The notes beneath the pieces were generated by a model. It was not told the origin of the DNA. It worked only from the letters and a program-made list of their open reading frames with translations, and did not search any database. This document shows, piece by piece, positions 1 to 8,974 of a stretch of DNA of 40,822 bases. The DNA comes from an uncultured Paracoccaceae bacterium. Lineage in GTDB: Bacteria; Pseudomonadota; Alphaproteobacteria; Rhodobacterales; Rhodobacteraceae. Made by a program: the position numbers and the translations under genes. Numbering within the stretch: position 1 is the first letter of the stretch; the number at the start of each line of letters is the position of its first letter. The stretch is from contig CALKXV010000064.1 in assembly GCA_938005545.1 (NCBI GenBank), positions 1 through 40,822 of the forward strand, written 5' to 3'.

Positions 1-192
1 CGGCTGATCAAACTCACTAACGGTCCATCACGACCAAGCCCAAAGCGATCCAGCCGCCACCAGTGCCCAGTCAGAAAAACCAACCTGGGCACTGGCACAA
101 TCTTTGCAGATCGATACCGAAAACATAAGACAAGCCCAAAATGACGGATGCTGCGCATTCGCGCGAATGGCCGCTTAGCTCAAGAAATGCAC

Positions 193-1839
193 TTACAAAC
201 TACGCGTCCAGGTGTGGTGCTCTGTGTCAAACTCATAGATCCCGACTAGATCAGAGTATTGTTCACCATCAGAAATTTTTCCGCCAGATACAGTGATCAA
301 AGTACCGTCGACGGCTGCAGTGTGACGGTTGATCCAGCCAGGTTCCTGTCCTGTCGTTTTAATTTTCGTGATTTTGAAGTTCTCAAGGCACAGTCTATAA
401 ATCGGAGTAATCCCCGGTTTGCGCGTGCCTTGATATCCAAGGCCACCGATTATCCAGATGGCGTCCTCAATTAATGATGCCGAATGGAAGTCTGTAGGGG
501 GGAAAATATCATCGGGGTAGAAGAAAACCCGAGGCTCGATGCCAGGACCATGTACAACTACGTCACTAAAAATCACGAAATCTGAATCGTAGAAGTCCTC
601 GTGCTCACCCCCGATTTGCACCCAATGGCCGTCGGGAAGCCTTGTTGTCGTTTGGCCAAACCGTTCCGCCGTCCAGACCCCGTGCGGCAGACCTTTTATG
701 CGGCGTCGCGCCGCAAAACTGCTTTCGCCGGTGCGAAGCATTTCAAGATAATACGGCAAGGTACGCTCTTCCGGGTTTTTAGTCCCGGAACATTCTGAGG
801 AGCCATCCAAGAATCCCGGCGCATTGATGTCTTGTTCCGGTATTCTATAGGCCTCGGTAACAAACCTGATTTGGTCTTTTTCATATTCATCGAGGTCATC
901 GACAGACCACCCCGCCTCCAGAAGTGTCCGCGTATAGTCAGTAATGGCGGGTTGCCCATTGGCGTCGCACACACGTAGCGGGTCTTCATGGTATAGATTA
1001 ATGTCCGAGACTTCGTGTACATCCGCCCCCTGTGCCAGGAGCGTTTTCAACAGTTGCGTATCGTACTTCTCGAGCGTTGCATCCAATCCGACGTTAGCGT
1101 TCACGCCGCGTTCCATGAATGGCATCAGCACTTCTGCGTTGCCAAGCGAAACCGCCAGGCTGCAACAGTGCGAAACTTCATCATCTTTAAGCCTGTCTTC
1201 CGCAGCGATCTGCGCCAGCAAGGCAGTTAGAACGTCCACCTTTTCTGAAATCACCGCTTCATGCAAAACGGATGTCTTTGCGAACCCTTGCCACAATATA
1301 TCAAACGAACTGATGAGTGGTGTCACGTCAGATAGGTCACCGTATCGCACTGCGTAATGCAGCTTGGTGAAAGCGTCTTTCTCGCCGTCTGCGCCATTGT
1401 GAATAAGATAATCAAAAACATCCTCGTAGCCGTGATACCGCGCGGCTTCCAAAGCTGTGTCTTTCAGCAAAGAGGTTGTGTTGGGATTCGCGCCCGCTTC
1501 GACGAGTTTCTTGACCTCGTCCAACATTGTCTTCTTGTCACCCTTCTCGATCAAACGGATTAATTCGGGTTTCGAGGCTTCGTTCTTCTTGAGCCATGCA
1601 TCGCATCGCTTACAGATTTCTTTGTAAGAGAGGTTGGCAGCTTTCAATTCAGCGAGTTCTCTAGGAGCTGTTTCGAAATCCCAATAGGTCCAGTTGTCAG
1701 ACGTCCAAGCTGCCGCTTTCTCGAAACGAGCCAGGAATTCGAGTTTATCCGCGTAGGCTTTGCGTCTCGTCTCAATAAGGCCTTCAACGCCTTTTATGAT
1801 CATCCCAATGGGATCGGAAAGGTTGAAGTACGGTTCCAT
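193..1839 (-). CDS. Ankyrin-repeat protein with kelch-like C-terminal half
   Basis: A 548-residue protein with no signal peptide, so probably cytoplasmic. Residues about 1-100 are helical and charged. Residues about 105-290 hold degenerate ankyrin repeats, seen as VKKLVEAGANPN, LEAARYHGYEDVFDYLIHNGAD, VLHEAVISEKVDVLTALL and LLKTLLAQGADV. From about 380 on, the sequence changes to beta-type repeats with WIIGGLGYQG and ITVSGGKISDGE, which resemble kelch blades; only two or three are visible, too few for a full propeller. Ankyrin and kelch repeats both mediate protein-protein contacts, so a scaffold or effector role is an inference. The gene stands alone, in accessory DNA with about 190-220 nt of noncoding sequence on each side. 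The ATG is preceded by only a weak AAGAAG ribosome-binding sequence. The substrate or partner is unknown. Confidence 0.8.
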   Translation of the reverse strand: MEPYFNLSDPIGMIIKGVEGLIETRRKAYADKLEFLARFEKAAAWTSDNWTYWDFETAPRELAELKAANLSYKEICKRCDAWLKKNEASKPELIRLIEKGDKKTMLDEVKKLVEAGANPNTTSLLKDTALEAARYHGYEDVFDYLIHNGADGEKDAFTKLHYAVRYGDLSDVTPLISSFDILWQGFAKTSVLHEAVISEKVDVLTALLAQIAAEDRLKDDEVSHCCSLAVSLGNAEVLMPFMERGVNANVGLDATLEKYDTQLLKTLLAQGADVHEVSDINLYHEDPLRVCDANGQPAITDYTRTLLEAGWSVDDLDEYEKDQIRFVTEAYRIPEQDINAPGFLDGSSECSGTKNPEERTLPYYLEMLRTGESSFAARRRIKGLPHGVWTAERFGQTTTRLPDGHWVQIGGEHEDFYDSDFVIFSDVVVHGPGIEPRVFFYPDDIFPPTDFHSASLIEDAIWIIGGLGYQGTRKPGITPIYRLCLENFKITKIKTTGQEPGWINRHTAAVDGTLITVSGGKISDGEQYSDLVGIYEFDTEHHTWTRSL

Positions 1840-2058
1840 TCTAAGCTTCTTAAGCTGCTTCTATCAAATCTGTTATTTCTCTATTTTGGCGGATTTGTGT
1901 CGACTTTGATCTCCTAACCGTCAAAAGCTGCCATTCGATATATCAGAGCTGATGACCGTTTCGTCCCGCTTGTCGGCCTCTGTGCGGACAACTGCTGAGG
2001 ACGGCGCCGCCGCGTTTCTTGTCGCAAGATACGTGCCGCAACAGATGGGGATAATTCT

Positions 2059-3180
2059 TTAGGTGCTTTTTCGGTACGAGGCCAAGAAAGAGCCTTGAAC
2101 GTCAATCCCAATACCCGGGGATTCAGGTTGCGACAGCTTCCCATCCTGGACACACTTACTCGTCGATACCATTTCTGAGCGGAGCGGGTTTTCCGTCACA
2201 TCGACTTCCATCCATGCGGCCTCAAGAGCAATGGCGGCATGGATCGTAGCCATCAATCCGATCCCGCTCCCATGGTAATGCGGGGCGAATTTCAGGCCTG
2301 ACGATTTTGCAAAAGCCGCGATCTGCACGAGACCGCTGATGCCGCCCCACTTGATCGCGTCTGGCTGCAGGTAGCTCAGCCTCCTGCCGCGTGCCATGCC
2401 CTGAAATTGCTCAAAACCGCGCAGGTTTTCACCAGCTGCAACAGGGGTCAAAATGCCCTCTGACAAAGCGGTCCAATCGGCATGCGGCGAGGTTGCTACC
2501 AATGGTTCTTCAATCCAGAGGGGGTAATGCTCCTCCAAACCACACATCGCTTCCATGGCGGTTTTCACAGTCCAAGCCTGATTGGCGTCAAGCATCAATC
2601 CATGATCGCCGATCATGGAACGCAGCCGTGAAACGGCCATCCGGTCCTGTTCAGACCCAAAACCAACCTTGACCTTGAAACCCGTCCAACCGGCATCCAG
2701 CAAGGCAGGCACGAGCGCGTCCTGCGTCTCACCTGTTAGCGCGCTCGCATAGACAGGAACGTCCGCATCAGCACCGGGGCTTATGAGTTCATGCAGCGGG
2801 ACATCTGCCCGACGCGCAGCCATATCCCACGCAGCAATGTCTAGCCCGGCAATACACTGCTCGAAGGGTCCAGGCTCGTTGGCCTGAATGACCAATAGTC
2901 GTGTTTCCTCCGTCAGCGATTGCCAAAGCGCGGCGGGCGTTTCGTACGTACGGCCCAGGATGGCGGGCTTCAGGATGTTCTCTAGAATGAGCGTGCGGTG
3001 CTGCGCGCCAAATGATGGCCAGTTGCAAAACACCTCACCCCATCCGACCTCTCCAGAGGCGTCCGTCAATCGCAGGATCAGGGCGGGTCGGCTGTGCATC
3101 GTGCCAAAGGCATTTCGACGCGGCGTTCGCAAGGGCGCCTCAAGATGAAACACCTCCAGCGCGGTTGGAGTGATCGTCAT
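2059..3180 (-). CDS. Mandelate racemase/muconate lactonizing enzyme family protein (enolase superfamily)
   Basis: A TIM-barrel enolase-superfamily enzyme of about 373 residues, which abstracts a proton alpha to a carboxylate and stabilises the enolate with Mg2+. Counting from the preferred ATG at 3180, the acid/base and metal residues appear in canonical order: KVK (K169, K171), D198 in LDANQAW, E224/E225 in WIEEP, E251 in AAGENL, D274 in QPDAIKWGG and H301 in APHYHGSG. The KxK plus Asp-His dyad is the mandelate-racemase-subgroup arrangement (established for that family), so the product could be a racemase, epimerase or acid-sugar dehydratase rather than a true muconate cycloisomerase. The frame also has a start at 3207 inside tctA; the ATG at 3180 leaves a 5-nt gap and is preferred. 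It is the last gene of the tctC-tctB-tctA unit, so its substrate is presumably the imported carboxylate. Confidence 0.88.
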   Translation of the reverse strand: MTITPTALEVFHLEAPLRTPRRNAFGTMHSRPALILRLTDASGEVGWGEVFCNWPSFGAQHRTLILENILKPAILGRTYETPAALWQSLTEETRLLVIQANEPGPFEQCIAGLDIAAWDMAARRADVPLHELISPGADADVPVYASALTGETQDALVPALLDAGWTGFKVKVGFGSEQDRMAVSRLRSMIGDHGLMLDANQAWTVKTAMEAMCGLEEHYPLWIEEPLVATSPHADWTALSEGILTPVAAGENLRGFEQFQGMARGRRLSYLQPDAIKWGGISGLVQIAAFAKSSGLKFAPHYHGSGIGLMATIHAAIALEAAWMEVDVTENPLRSEMVSTSKCVQDGKLSQPESPGIGIDVQGSFLASYRKST

Positions 3181-3185
3181 GTCGG

Positions 3186-4682
3186 TCAAATCCTGCGCTC
3201 CATCCATGCAGTACGCACCTGCCAGATCAGTAACCCGAGCGACAGAAGGGCGAACACCGGGGTTATCGGTTTGAAGGCAAGCGCCAATGGATCGTCGGCA
3301 TAAAGGATCACGAAGCGTACGAAATCTTCATCAATCTGCCGCCCCAGAAACAAGCCAATCATGAGAGCCACCAAAGTGAAATGGTGACGACGGAACACAT
3401 ATCCGATCAACCCGAAGACAAAAGTGATCACGATGTCTTCCCACAATCCACGATAACTGAAGGCCCCGAGAGCCAAAATAATCGCCAGTGCCGGGGCCAG
3501 CAGGCGTGATGGCACGGTCGCAATTCGTGCGACCTGACTGGCAACAAGGACAGCAAACACCCCCAGCACAATCATTTGTGCGAGGTTGCCTAGAATGAGG
3601 CCATAAACCATCGGCCCATTGTCAATGAACAGACGCGGGCCGGGCACAAGACCGTGCAACAGGAACGCTCCGGAAATCACTGCGGTCGACGCGCTTCCGG
3701 GGATACCCAGTGACATCAGAATGGCCATCGCTCCGCCTTCAGAGGCGTTGTTGGCGCTTTCGGCAGCCACCACGCCCTTCGGGTCTCCGTTTCCAAAACA
3801 ATCAGTGGGAATTGCCCGTTTCGATGCGGTTGCATAAGACAAAAGCGATGCAATGGTGGCTCCGGCAGCGGGCAGCAATCCGATCACCGTGCCGATGGCA
3901 GAGCCTCTGACCCAGGTCCCGACCTCTGACGCCGCCCGGCGCGCGCCACGCAGCACGGCTCGGATGTCGGTCGCTGCTGCACCGGTGTCTGACGCGATGG
4001 CCGATCGCGCGACAATCGAGATCAGTTCCGGGATCGCAAACATACCAATGACGCACAGGATGATCGGAAACCCGTCTTCCAGCGCGTCGATGCCCATCGT
4101 GCCGCGCGCGACGCCGGTGGTGACGCTGGTGCCGACCGTGGACAACAGCAGGCCGATCAACCCGGCAAAGATGGTCCGTGCAAAACTGCGGCGTTGCAAG
4201 GTGGCGATCAGCAAAATGACAAAGATCGTCAGGAACAGCATCTCTGATGACCCGAACAATAACGCGAACTGCGCCATTGGCTGGATAAAGGCTAACAACG
4301 CCAAGTAACTTATCGCGCCGCCAATGACGGAGGCTGCGATTTGCAGTCCCAAGGCTTCGTTGTGACGGCCCTGTCTGGCCATCGGATAACCATCGAAAGT
4401 GGTTGCCGCCGCTCCCGGCGTTCCGGGCGTGTTGATCAGGATCGCCAGAAACCCTCCGCCCGTCAGGGACCCGGTGTAGACGGACGTCATCAGGACAAGC
4501 GCCGTCAACGGCTCCAATGTGAAAGTCAGCGGCAGGATGGCTGCCAACCCAAGGGCCGCCGTCATCCCCGGAATGGCCCCGATCACAAGACCCAGCAGCA
4601 TGCCCCCGAAGATTGCCAAGGGCATCTGCCAGTGCCAGAGCAGCGCCGCCCCCTCGGAAATCTGAGCGAAGTCGAGCATCAA
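3186..4682 (-). CDS. tctA: Tripartite tricarboxylate transporter large permease (TctA family)
   Basis: The 498-residue, highly hydrophobic large membrane subunit of a TTT (TctABC) secondary transporter, which imports di- or tricarboxylates with a periplasmic binding protein. The family signature is clear: GAIPGMTAALGLAAILPL near residue 36, and INTPGTPGAA followed by FDGYPMARQG near residue 84, the paired Gly/Pro-rich motifs thought to shape the substrate pathway. The usual length is about 500. The start ATG overlaps the tctB stop by 4 bp, so the two are translationally coupled. The gene is followed by the enolase-superfamily enzyme. The transported compound cannot be read from sequence. Confidence 0.95.
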   Translation of the reverse strand: MMLDFAQISEGAALLWHWQMPLAIFGGMLLGLVIGAIPGMTAALGLAAILPLTFTLEPLTALVLMTSVYTGSLTGGGFLAILINTPGTPGAAATTFDGYPMARQGRHNEALGLQIAASVIGGAISYLALLAFIQPMAQFALLFGSSEMLFLTIFVILLIATLQRRSFARTIFAGLIGLLLSTVGTSVTTGVARGTMGIDALEDGFPIILCVIGMFAIPELISIVARSAIASDTGAAATDIRAVLRGARRAASEVGTWVRGSAIGTVIGLLPAAGATIASLLSYATASKRAIPTDCFGNGDPKGVVAAESANNASEGGAMAILMSLGIPGSASTAVISGAFLLHGLVPGPRLFIDNGPMVYGLILGNLAQMIVLGVFAVLVASQVARIATVPSRLLAPALAIILALGAFSYRGLWEDIVITFVFGLIGYVFRRHHFTLVALMIGLFLGRQIDEDFVRFVILYADDPLALAFKPITPVFALLSLGLLIWQVRTAWMERRI

Positions 4683-5161
4683 AAACCTCTTGGCCAGAGC
4701 GGCAAAGGGACACCTAACCCCCAGGAGAATCCCAGAAGGATGAACAACAAAAGGCCAACAACCGATGCTATGATGACACCAAATCGGCGTTCGCCCAGCA
4801 CCCGCATCATCGCTGGCACGTAAATCAGTGTTGCAGGAACGAACCCACCGGCCCAGATCATTCCCGCCAAAATAGGGAGGCTGATAACAAAGCTGATCCG
4901 GGCCGACGGCCGCAAGCTTTCCTTCGGATCAAGGCGCAACCGCGCAGGCCACGGGCCGACAGCGGACCACAGAACAAAAGGCGCGGCCGCAGCCAAAGCT
5001 ATGAGCAAGGGCGTGATCAACCACGCGGCTTCAGGTTCATCATAGGGGTTGGCGCGTGTTGACCAGACGTACCAGACAGCCCACACCACCCCTATGAGCG
5101 TGACGACAACCGTGACCCAATCAACCGACCTTGTGTCGTCGTCCTCTTTTTGGGCGGTCAA
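4679..5161 (-). CDS. tctB: Tripartite tricarboxylate transporter small permease (TctB family)
   Basis: A 160-residue membrane protein with four predicted hydrophobic segments (about 17-34, 49-70, 94-116 and 128-150), the size and layout of the small TctB subunit. TctB sequences are poorly conserved; the assignment rests on topology and position between tctC (2-nt gap) and tctA (4-bp overlap). In the family it forms the inner-membrane complex with TctA and is needed for uptake. Confidence 0.9.
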   Translation of the reverse strand: MTAQKEDDDTRSVDWVTVVVTLIGVVWAVWYVWSTRANPYDEPEAAWLITPLLIALAAAAPFVLWSAVGPWPARLRLDPKESLRPSARISFVISLPILAGMIWAGGFVPATLIYVPAMMRVLGERRFGVIIASVVGLLLFILLGFSWGLGVPLPLWPRGF

Positions 5162-5163
5162 AC

Positions 5164-6150
5164 CTAGCTTGCCTCTCCTTGCAGGATTTCCGTGAACTGC
5201 GCATCGACATCCTCGATCAGGCGTTGCGCGCCCTCCGGACCCTGCCAGTCGGTGCCGATGCCGCTTGTCGCTGCCGCATCCTTGAAGGCCTGATTACCAA
5301 TGACTGTGGCCTCAAAGGCCTCGACCAATGCGTCAAACCGTTCTGGATGGTTCTTTTTGACATCGCTGTGCACTGCAAAGAACCGATATGCGCCTCCTTC
5401 GGGAACCGTGACGTTCATCTCGGCCAGTTCGGCATTGATGGAGGGTGCGTCGGGCCAGGTCGGTGCTGTTCCTGCATCTGCAAAAAGCCCAAGGGCGACT
5501 GCCTCGTCCTGAACGGACGTAGCACCGCCGGCACCCGCCGCTGTCAGTTGTACCTCACCCGCAGCAAAGGCCTTGCGGGTCGCCCCGCCACCTTTGTAGG
5601 GCACCAGCTTGATATCCAGATCAAGGGCGCGGAAAAGTGCCCGCGCCAGGATCGACCCGACAGAGCCCTGTCCCGACGATCCAAATGTCACCTTACCCGG
5701 ATTGGCCTTGGCAAAGGCGATCATCTCACCCAGGTTACTCCAGCCAGCAGACTTGTTGGCGATCAGGATCGCCGGATCGGTCCAAAGCACATTGATCACC
5801 GCCAGATCCGACATTTCAAAAAGACCCGGCGCGGTGAACTTGCCGTAGGTGGTTGCCGGTGCAAAGGCGGTCAGCACCGTATATCCATCGGCCTCGCGCT
5901 CCATGAACGCCTTCATCCCGGTCTTACCACCGGCACCGCCAATGTTTTCCACGATCACGTTTTGACCCAATGCGTCCGGCAGAAATGGTTGAACAGCCCG
6001 CGCAGTGCGGTCCACGGCCCCACCTGCGCCGTAGTTGACCAAGAGCGTGACTTCCTTGTTCGGATAGCTTTATGCAAATGCCATCGGCGTCGATGCAACC
6101 AAGCCGGCCGACCCCGCAAGTGCTCCAAAATGTCTGCGGTTAAGTTTCAT
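5164..6150 (-). pseudogene. tctC: TctC/Bug-family periplasmic binding protein, interrupted by an in-frame TAA at codon 27
   Basis: The extracytoplasmic solute receptor of the TTT system. The intact reading frame runs from the ATG at 6150 through a signal peptide with a twin-arginine-like start (MKLNRRHFGAL) to TPMAFA. It then meets TAA at 6072-6070 and continues in the same frame as SYPNKEVTLLVNYGAGGAVDRTAR, the canonical N-terminus of a mature Bug/TctC protein. Only codon 27 is wrong; CAA (Gln) would restore a normal AFAQ junction by one base change. An ORF finder starts at the internal TTG at 6042, which would give a protein with no export signal and a clipped first strand. The remaining 292 residues look intact, with KFTAPGLFEM, FGSSGQGSVGS and LVPYKGGGATRKA. 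This is either a recent nonsense mutation, a sequencing error, or a site of readthrough or re-initiation. Confidence 0.85.
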
Positions 6151-6189
6151 TTTTCCCTCCCGATTTTTGTCTTTCAAGTGCAATAAATC

Positions 6190-6216
6190 AATAGTAGTCT
6201 GATTCCGACTACTATT
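6190..6216. promoter_or_regulatory. Inverted repeat between tctC and the TrmB-like regulator (candidate operator)
   Basis: Arms AATAGTAGTC and GACTACTATT are perfect 10-bp inverted repeats separated by 7 nt, centred in the divergent intergenic region. The size and symmetry fit a dimeric winged-helix regulator. The site lies about 40 bp from the tctC start and upstream of the regulator start, so it could control both directions. That the adjacent TrmB-like protein binds it is inference from location. Confidence 0.6.
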
Positions 6217-6264
6217 TCAATCCCCACTGATTTGAGTAATGATGCATCCAAGGGAGACCAGCCA

Positions 6265-7134
6265 TTGACCAAAGCTCAAAACACAGAAAACCCTCAGGAG
6301 TCCGAGGGCAGCTTGCTCGACAATCTGACGCATATGGGGTTCACAGGACCCGAAGCACGCACTTACGAGGCGCTGATTTCCGCACAGCCCGCTACCGCAT
6401 ATGAGCTTGCAAAGATTTCCGGCCTGGCACGGGCCAACTCCTACAACGCAGTCACCAACCTAGTGAAAAAGAGAGCCATTCAGCCGATCACATCGCAGCC
6501 CGTGCGCTACGCGATCACCTCGCCCCAGCACTTCTTTGCAGGCATTGCCGACGACATCCAGACGACGGCCACCAAGATACAGGATCAGGTGACGCGCAGC
6601 GCCAAGCCGGTGGGCAACGAATTTGTGGAAGTCTTGGAAGGCAAGCCAGCGGTCGATGACAAGGTGATATCACTGATCGACAGCGCGCGAGACGATCTAC
6701 ACTTCAAATCGTCGTTTGAGCTGCTGGACCCCTACCTGCCGTCGATCGAGCGCGCGCTGGACCGGGGGGCAAGGGTCACCATCGTCGCCACCGGCGAGGG
6801 TTGGGAGGCCTTGCAGGCAGCAGGCGCGCGGATCGTGCCCCACGAGGGTACCGGATCGGCACCCAGCGTGGCCAATGATGTGGCCTTAACAGTTGTCGCG
6901 GACGCCGAGGCCAGTTTTGTCGGAACAATGCGCCCCTTTCATCGCGGCTATTCCGCTGAAAACGCAACGCTGGTCTATGTCATTCAGATGATGATCCTCC
7001 ATGAAATCTACCTCTCAGAGATTGTATCGGCCATTGGCGCGGACAATCTGGCAGAGCTGGGGATTAGCTTTGAAGAATTGCGCGAACGCTACCGCCCGCC
7101 CAGCCATGGCACGCGGATGGCTGCAAATCCGTGA
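6265..7134 (+). CDS. TrmB-family transcriptional regulator
   Basis: A DNA-binding regulator of about 289 residues. The N-terminal winged helix-turn-helix is typical of TrmB: LTHMGFTGPEARTYEALI, AYELAKISGLARANSYNAVTNL, then VRYAITSP. The C-terminal half (FVEVLEGKPAVDDKVISLIDSARDDLHFKSS and onward) matches the TrmB effector region, which is related to the phospholipase-D fold and usually binds sugars or other small ligands. The frame is open from a TTG at 6232, but the TTG at 6265 has an AGGGAGA ribosome-binding site 7 nt upstream and is preferred. The stop overlaps the start of the lyase gene by 4 bp. Divergent placement beside the TTT transporter suggests it controls this catabolic cluster. 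TrmB proteins are best known from archaea, but bacterial members are common. Confidence 0.85.
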   Translation: MTKAQNTENPQESEGSLLDNLTHMGFTGPEARTYEALISAQPATAYELAKISGLARANSYNAVTNLVKKRAIQPITSQPVRYAITSPQHFFAGIADDIQTTATKIQDQVTRSAKPVGNEFVEVLEGKPAVDDKVISLIDSARDDLHFKSSFELLDPYLPSIERALDRGARVTIVATGEGWEALQAAGARIVPHEGTGSAPSVANDVALTVVADAEASFVGTMRPFHRGYSAENATLVYVIQMMILHEIYLSEIVSAIGADNLAELGISFEELRERYRPPSHGTRMAANP

Positions 7135-8483
7135 GGGGTATTTCCCTCCTTGGCCCTGAACATCCGAGCGAAGACATGCGGGCAATCTGGTCCGATACCC
7201 GCTTTCTTGAGGCGGCCTGTACGGTTGAGGTCGCCTGGGTCGAGGCCGCTGCGGTTCAAGGTATAGCCTCAGCAGAGGCAGTCACCGAACTTCGCCACCG
7301 GGTGGCAGCACTTACCGCGCAGCACGCAGAGGTTTTGGCGCAGTTGCGCCAAGGCGCGCGCCCAATCGCGCCTTTGGTGGACGTCCTTGCGCAGGATGCA
7401 TCCGCCGAACTGTTGAAGGTCTTGCATCTGGGACTGACAACCCAGGACGTAATCGACACCGCGCTCCAGATATTGCGAGGAGAGGCGGTGAGCCAGATTG
7501 AGCGCAGTCTGACTTTGGCGCTTCAAACACTCGACGCGCTGGCAGACAGACACAGGTCGACCGAGATGTTGGCCCGGACCAACGACCAGACCGCCGCGAT
7601 AACCACTTTTGGGCTTTTCGTTGCGGAAGGCGCTGCGGAACTGGCGCGGGGCCGCGCGCGATTGCAGCTTGCCCACCGCAACAATCATCTGGCGTGCCTG
7701 AGCGGAGCCGTGGGTCTGTCGGCCCCGTTTGAAAACGCCTCAGACAAAGTACGCCATCACGCTGCATCAGCCCTGGGCTTGTCCTACAATCCCGCCCTGA
7801 CATCCCCCGCCAGAGATCGCATCGCAGAACTGCACTTTTCGATCTGCATGGTCGGGAATGTCATGGGGCGCATGGCGCGAACCATTTTCGCCCTGCAATC
7901 CGATACCATCGGCGAATTGTCCGAAGAAACCGCTGGCCAAAGCAGCGCAATGCCTCACAAGCGAAATCCCCGTCTGGCCGAGCAAGTGATCGTGCTATGC
8001 GACAGGCTGAATACACATTTCTCAGGCGCACTTCAGGCCACCCAGACAGTGCATCATCGCTCTGGCCAAAGCTGGATGAAGGAATGGGCCGCGACACAGG
8101 ATCTGTTCCTGACCCTTGACGCACAACAGGTGGTGTTCCAGCGCATGATGGACAAACTGGATGTCGATGACACCGCGATGCGTCGCAACATCGACCAGGC
8201 GGGCATACGCGCCGTGTCTGATCGCGTCTTTTCGGCCTTGTCGCGCCAGATTGGACGCCAGAATGCAAAGCTACTGACAAAAGACTTGCTGGCCAGCCGA
8301 GTTCAACACCACGAGGTGGTTAAGAAAATAAGAATGCTCAACCCGAGGATCGACCCAGATTCAGTTCGGCAAGCAATCTGCCGGGAAATGATCGTCAAGG
8401 TTGCTGCTTCAAAACAGCGGGAGATTGAAAGTAGCTGGGAAACCCGACCCCATGCGCCACGCCACAACAAGGTGGTGAGATAG
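7131..8483 (+). CDS. Fumarase/aspartase-superfamily lyase, 3-carboxy-cis,cis-muconate cycloisomerase (PcaB)-like
   Basis: A 450-residue member of the superfamily that includes adenylosuccinate lyase, argininosuccinate lyase and PcaB. Conserved regions appear in order: GLTTQDVIDTA (about 101-111), ARTNDQTAAITTFG (about 148-161) and the signature loop GQSSAMPHKRNPR (269-281), which carries the catalytic serine and the MPHKRNP form typical of PcaB and adenylosuccinate lyase. The second block has N-D-Q where adenylosuccinate lyase and fumarase have T-H-x-Q, which favours the PcaB branch. The GTG start overlaps the regulator stop by 4 bp (GTGA), so the two are co-translated. No other protocatechuate genes are visible, so the true substrate is probably another carboxylate linked to the neighbouring enolase-superfamily enzyme and TTT transporter. 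Confidence 0.82.
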   Translation: MRGISLLGPEHPSEDMRAIWSDTRFLEAACTVEVAWVEAAAVQGIASAEAVTELRHRVAALTAQHAEVLAQLRQGARPIAPLVDVLAQDASAELLKVLHLGLTTQDVIDTALQILRGEAVSQIERSLTLALQTLDALADRHRSTEMLARTNDQTAAITTFGLFVAEGAAELARGRARLQLAHRNNHLACLSGAVGLSAPFENASDKVRHHAASALGLSYNPALTSPARDRIAELHFSICMVGNVMGRMARTIFALQSDTIGELSEETAGQSSAMPHKRNPRLAEQVIVLCDRLNTHFSGALQATQTVHHRSGQSWMKEWAATQDLFLTLDAQQVVFQRMMDKLDVDDTAMRRNIDQAGIRAVSDRVFSALSRQIGRQNAKLLTKDLLASRVQHHEVVKKIRMLNPRIDPDSVRQAICREMIVKVAASKQREIESSWETRPHAPRHNKVVR

Positions 8484-8974
8484 TGCACATGATGAGTGCC
8501 CACAAAGACCGGCAATGTGATCAACGCAGTATCGTCCCTTGTCGCCCGCCTCTACGGCCAGCGCCTAGATCACAATCGCTACTGATACGGCAGCAAGGGA
8601 AATGGCATCAACTAACATAGAAGGACGGTAAATACGTTCTGACGTCGGAACCGCCGGTCCGTGCCTCACAAGGCAGGCCAGAAGATGCTGATGCTGCGCT
8701 GCATCCGACGTCGGAAATGAGCCCTTCTGTCCGATGCTGCAACTAACATGAATGTCAGCTTTCAAAGAAGCTGCGCAAAAGTATGGCGGGTCCAAGTTTG
8801 GTCGATAAACCGCACAGTCAACAGCTCTCCTAATGACACTGAACTCCAAGGCTCTCCGCATCTAAATTGGTTCTCAGTATCCAGCGCGTGGTGCAATTTG
8901 TTGACATCGAGCAATTAGTTGGTACCCCAATTGTTCGTCGCTGGATTTGAAGAAACGCAAGATGGTGGAAAAGA
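8484..8974. other. Intergenic region without a convincing gene
   Basis: These 491 nt hold no ORF with a ribosome-binding site or family signature. The minus frame at 8565-8861 is open for 98 codons, but its translation (for example CAASLKADIHVSC) resembles the spurious KADI-type translations often produced by alphaproteobacterial intergenic repeats. ACGTCGGA occurs twice (near 8642 and 8709). The right end carries the marR promoter region. Confidence 0.5.
8889..8936 (+). promoter_or_regulatory. Putative promoter/operator of the OhrR-like gene
   Basis: TTGACA at 8901-8906 is a perfect -35 box, but no good -10 is seen at 16-18 nt (TACCCC at best). TGGTGCA at 8889-8895 matches the half-site found twice downstream of the gene. 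GAGCAATT (8909-8916) and AATTGTTC (8929-8936) form a near-perfect inverted repeat that would overlap the promoter. Autoregulation, usual for MarR/OhrR proteins, is inferred. Confidence 0.35.

Noticed and set aside
5164..6042. A 292-residue tctC starting at the internal TTG
   Set aside because: The frame continues upstream through one TAA into a matching signal peptide, so the TTG start is an artefact of the nonsense codon.
8565..8861. A 98-codon minus-strand ORF
   Set aside because: It has no ribosome-binding site and no family match; its translation looks like that of intergenic repeat sequence.
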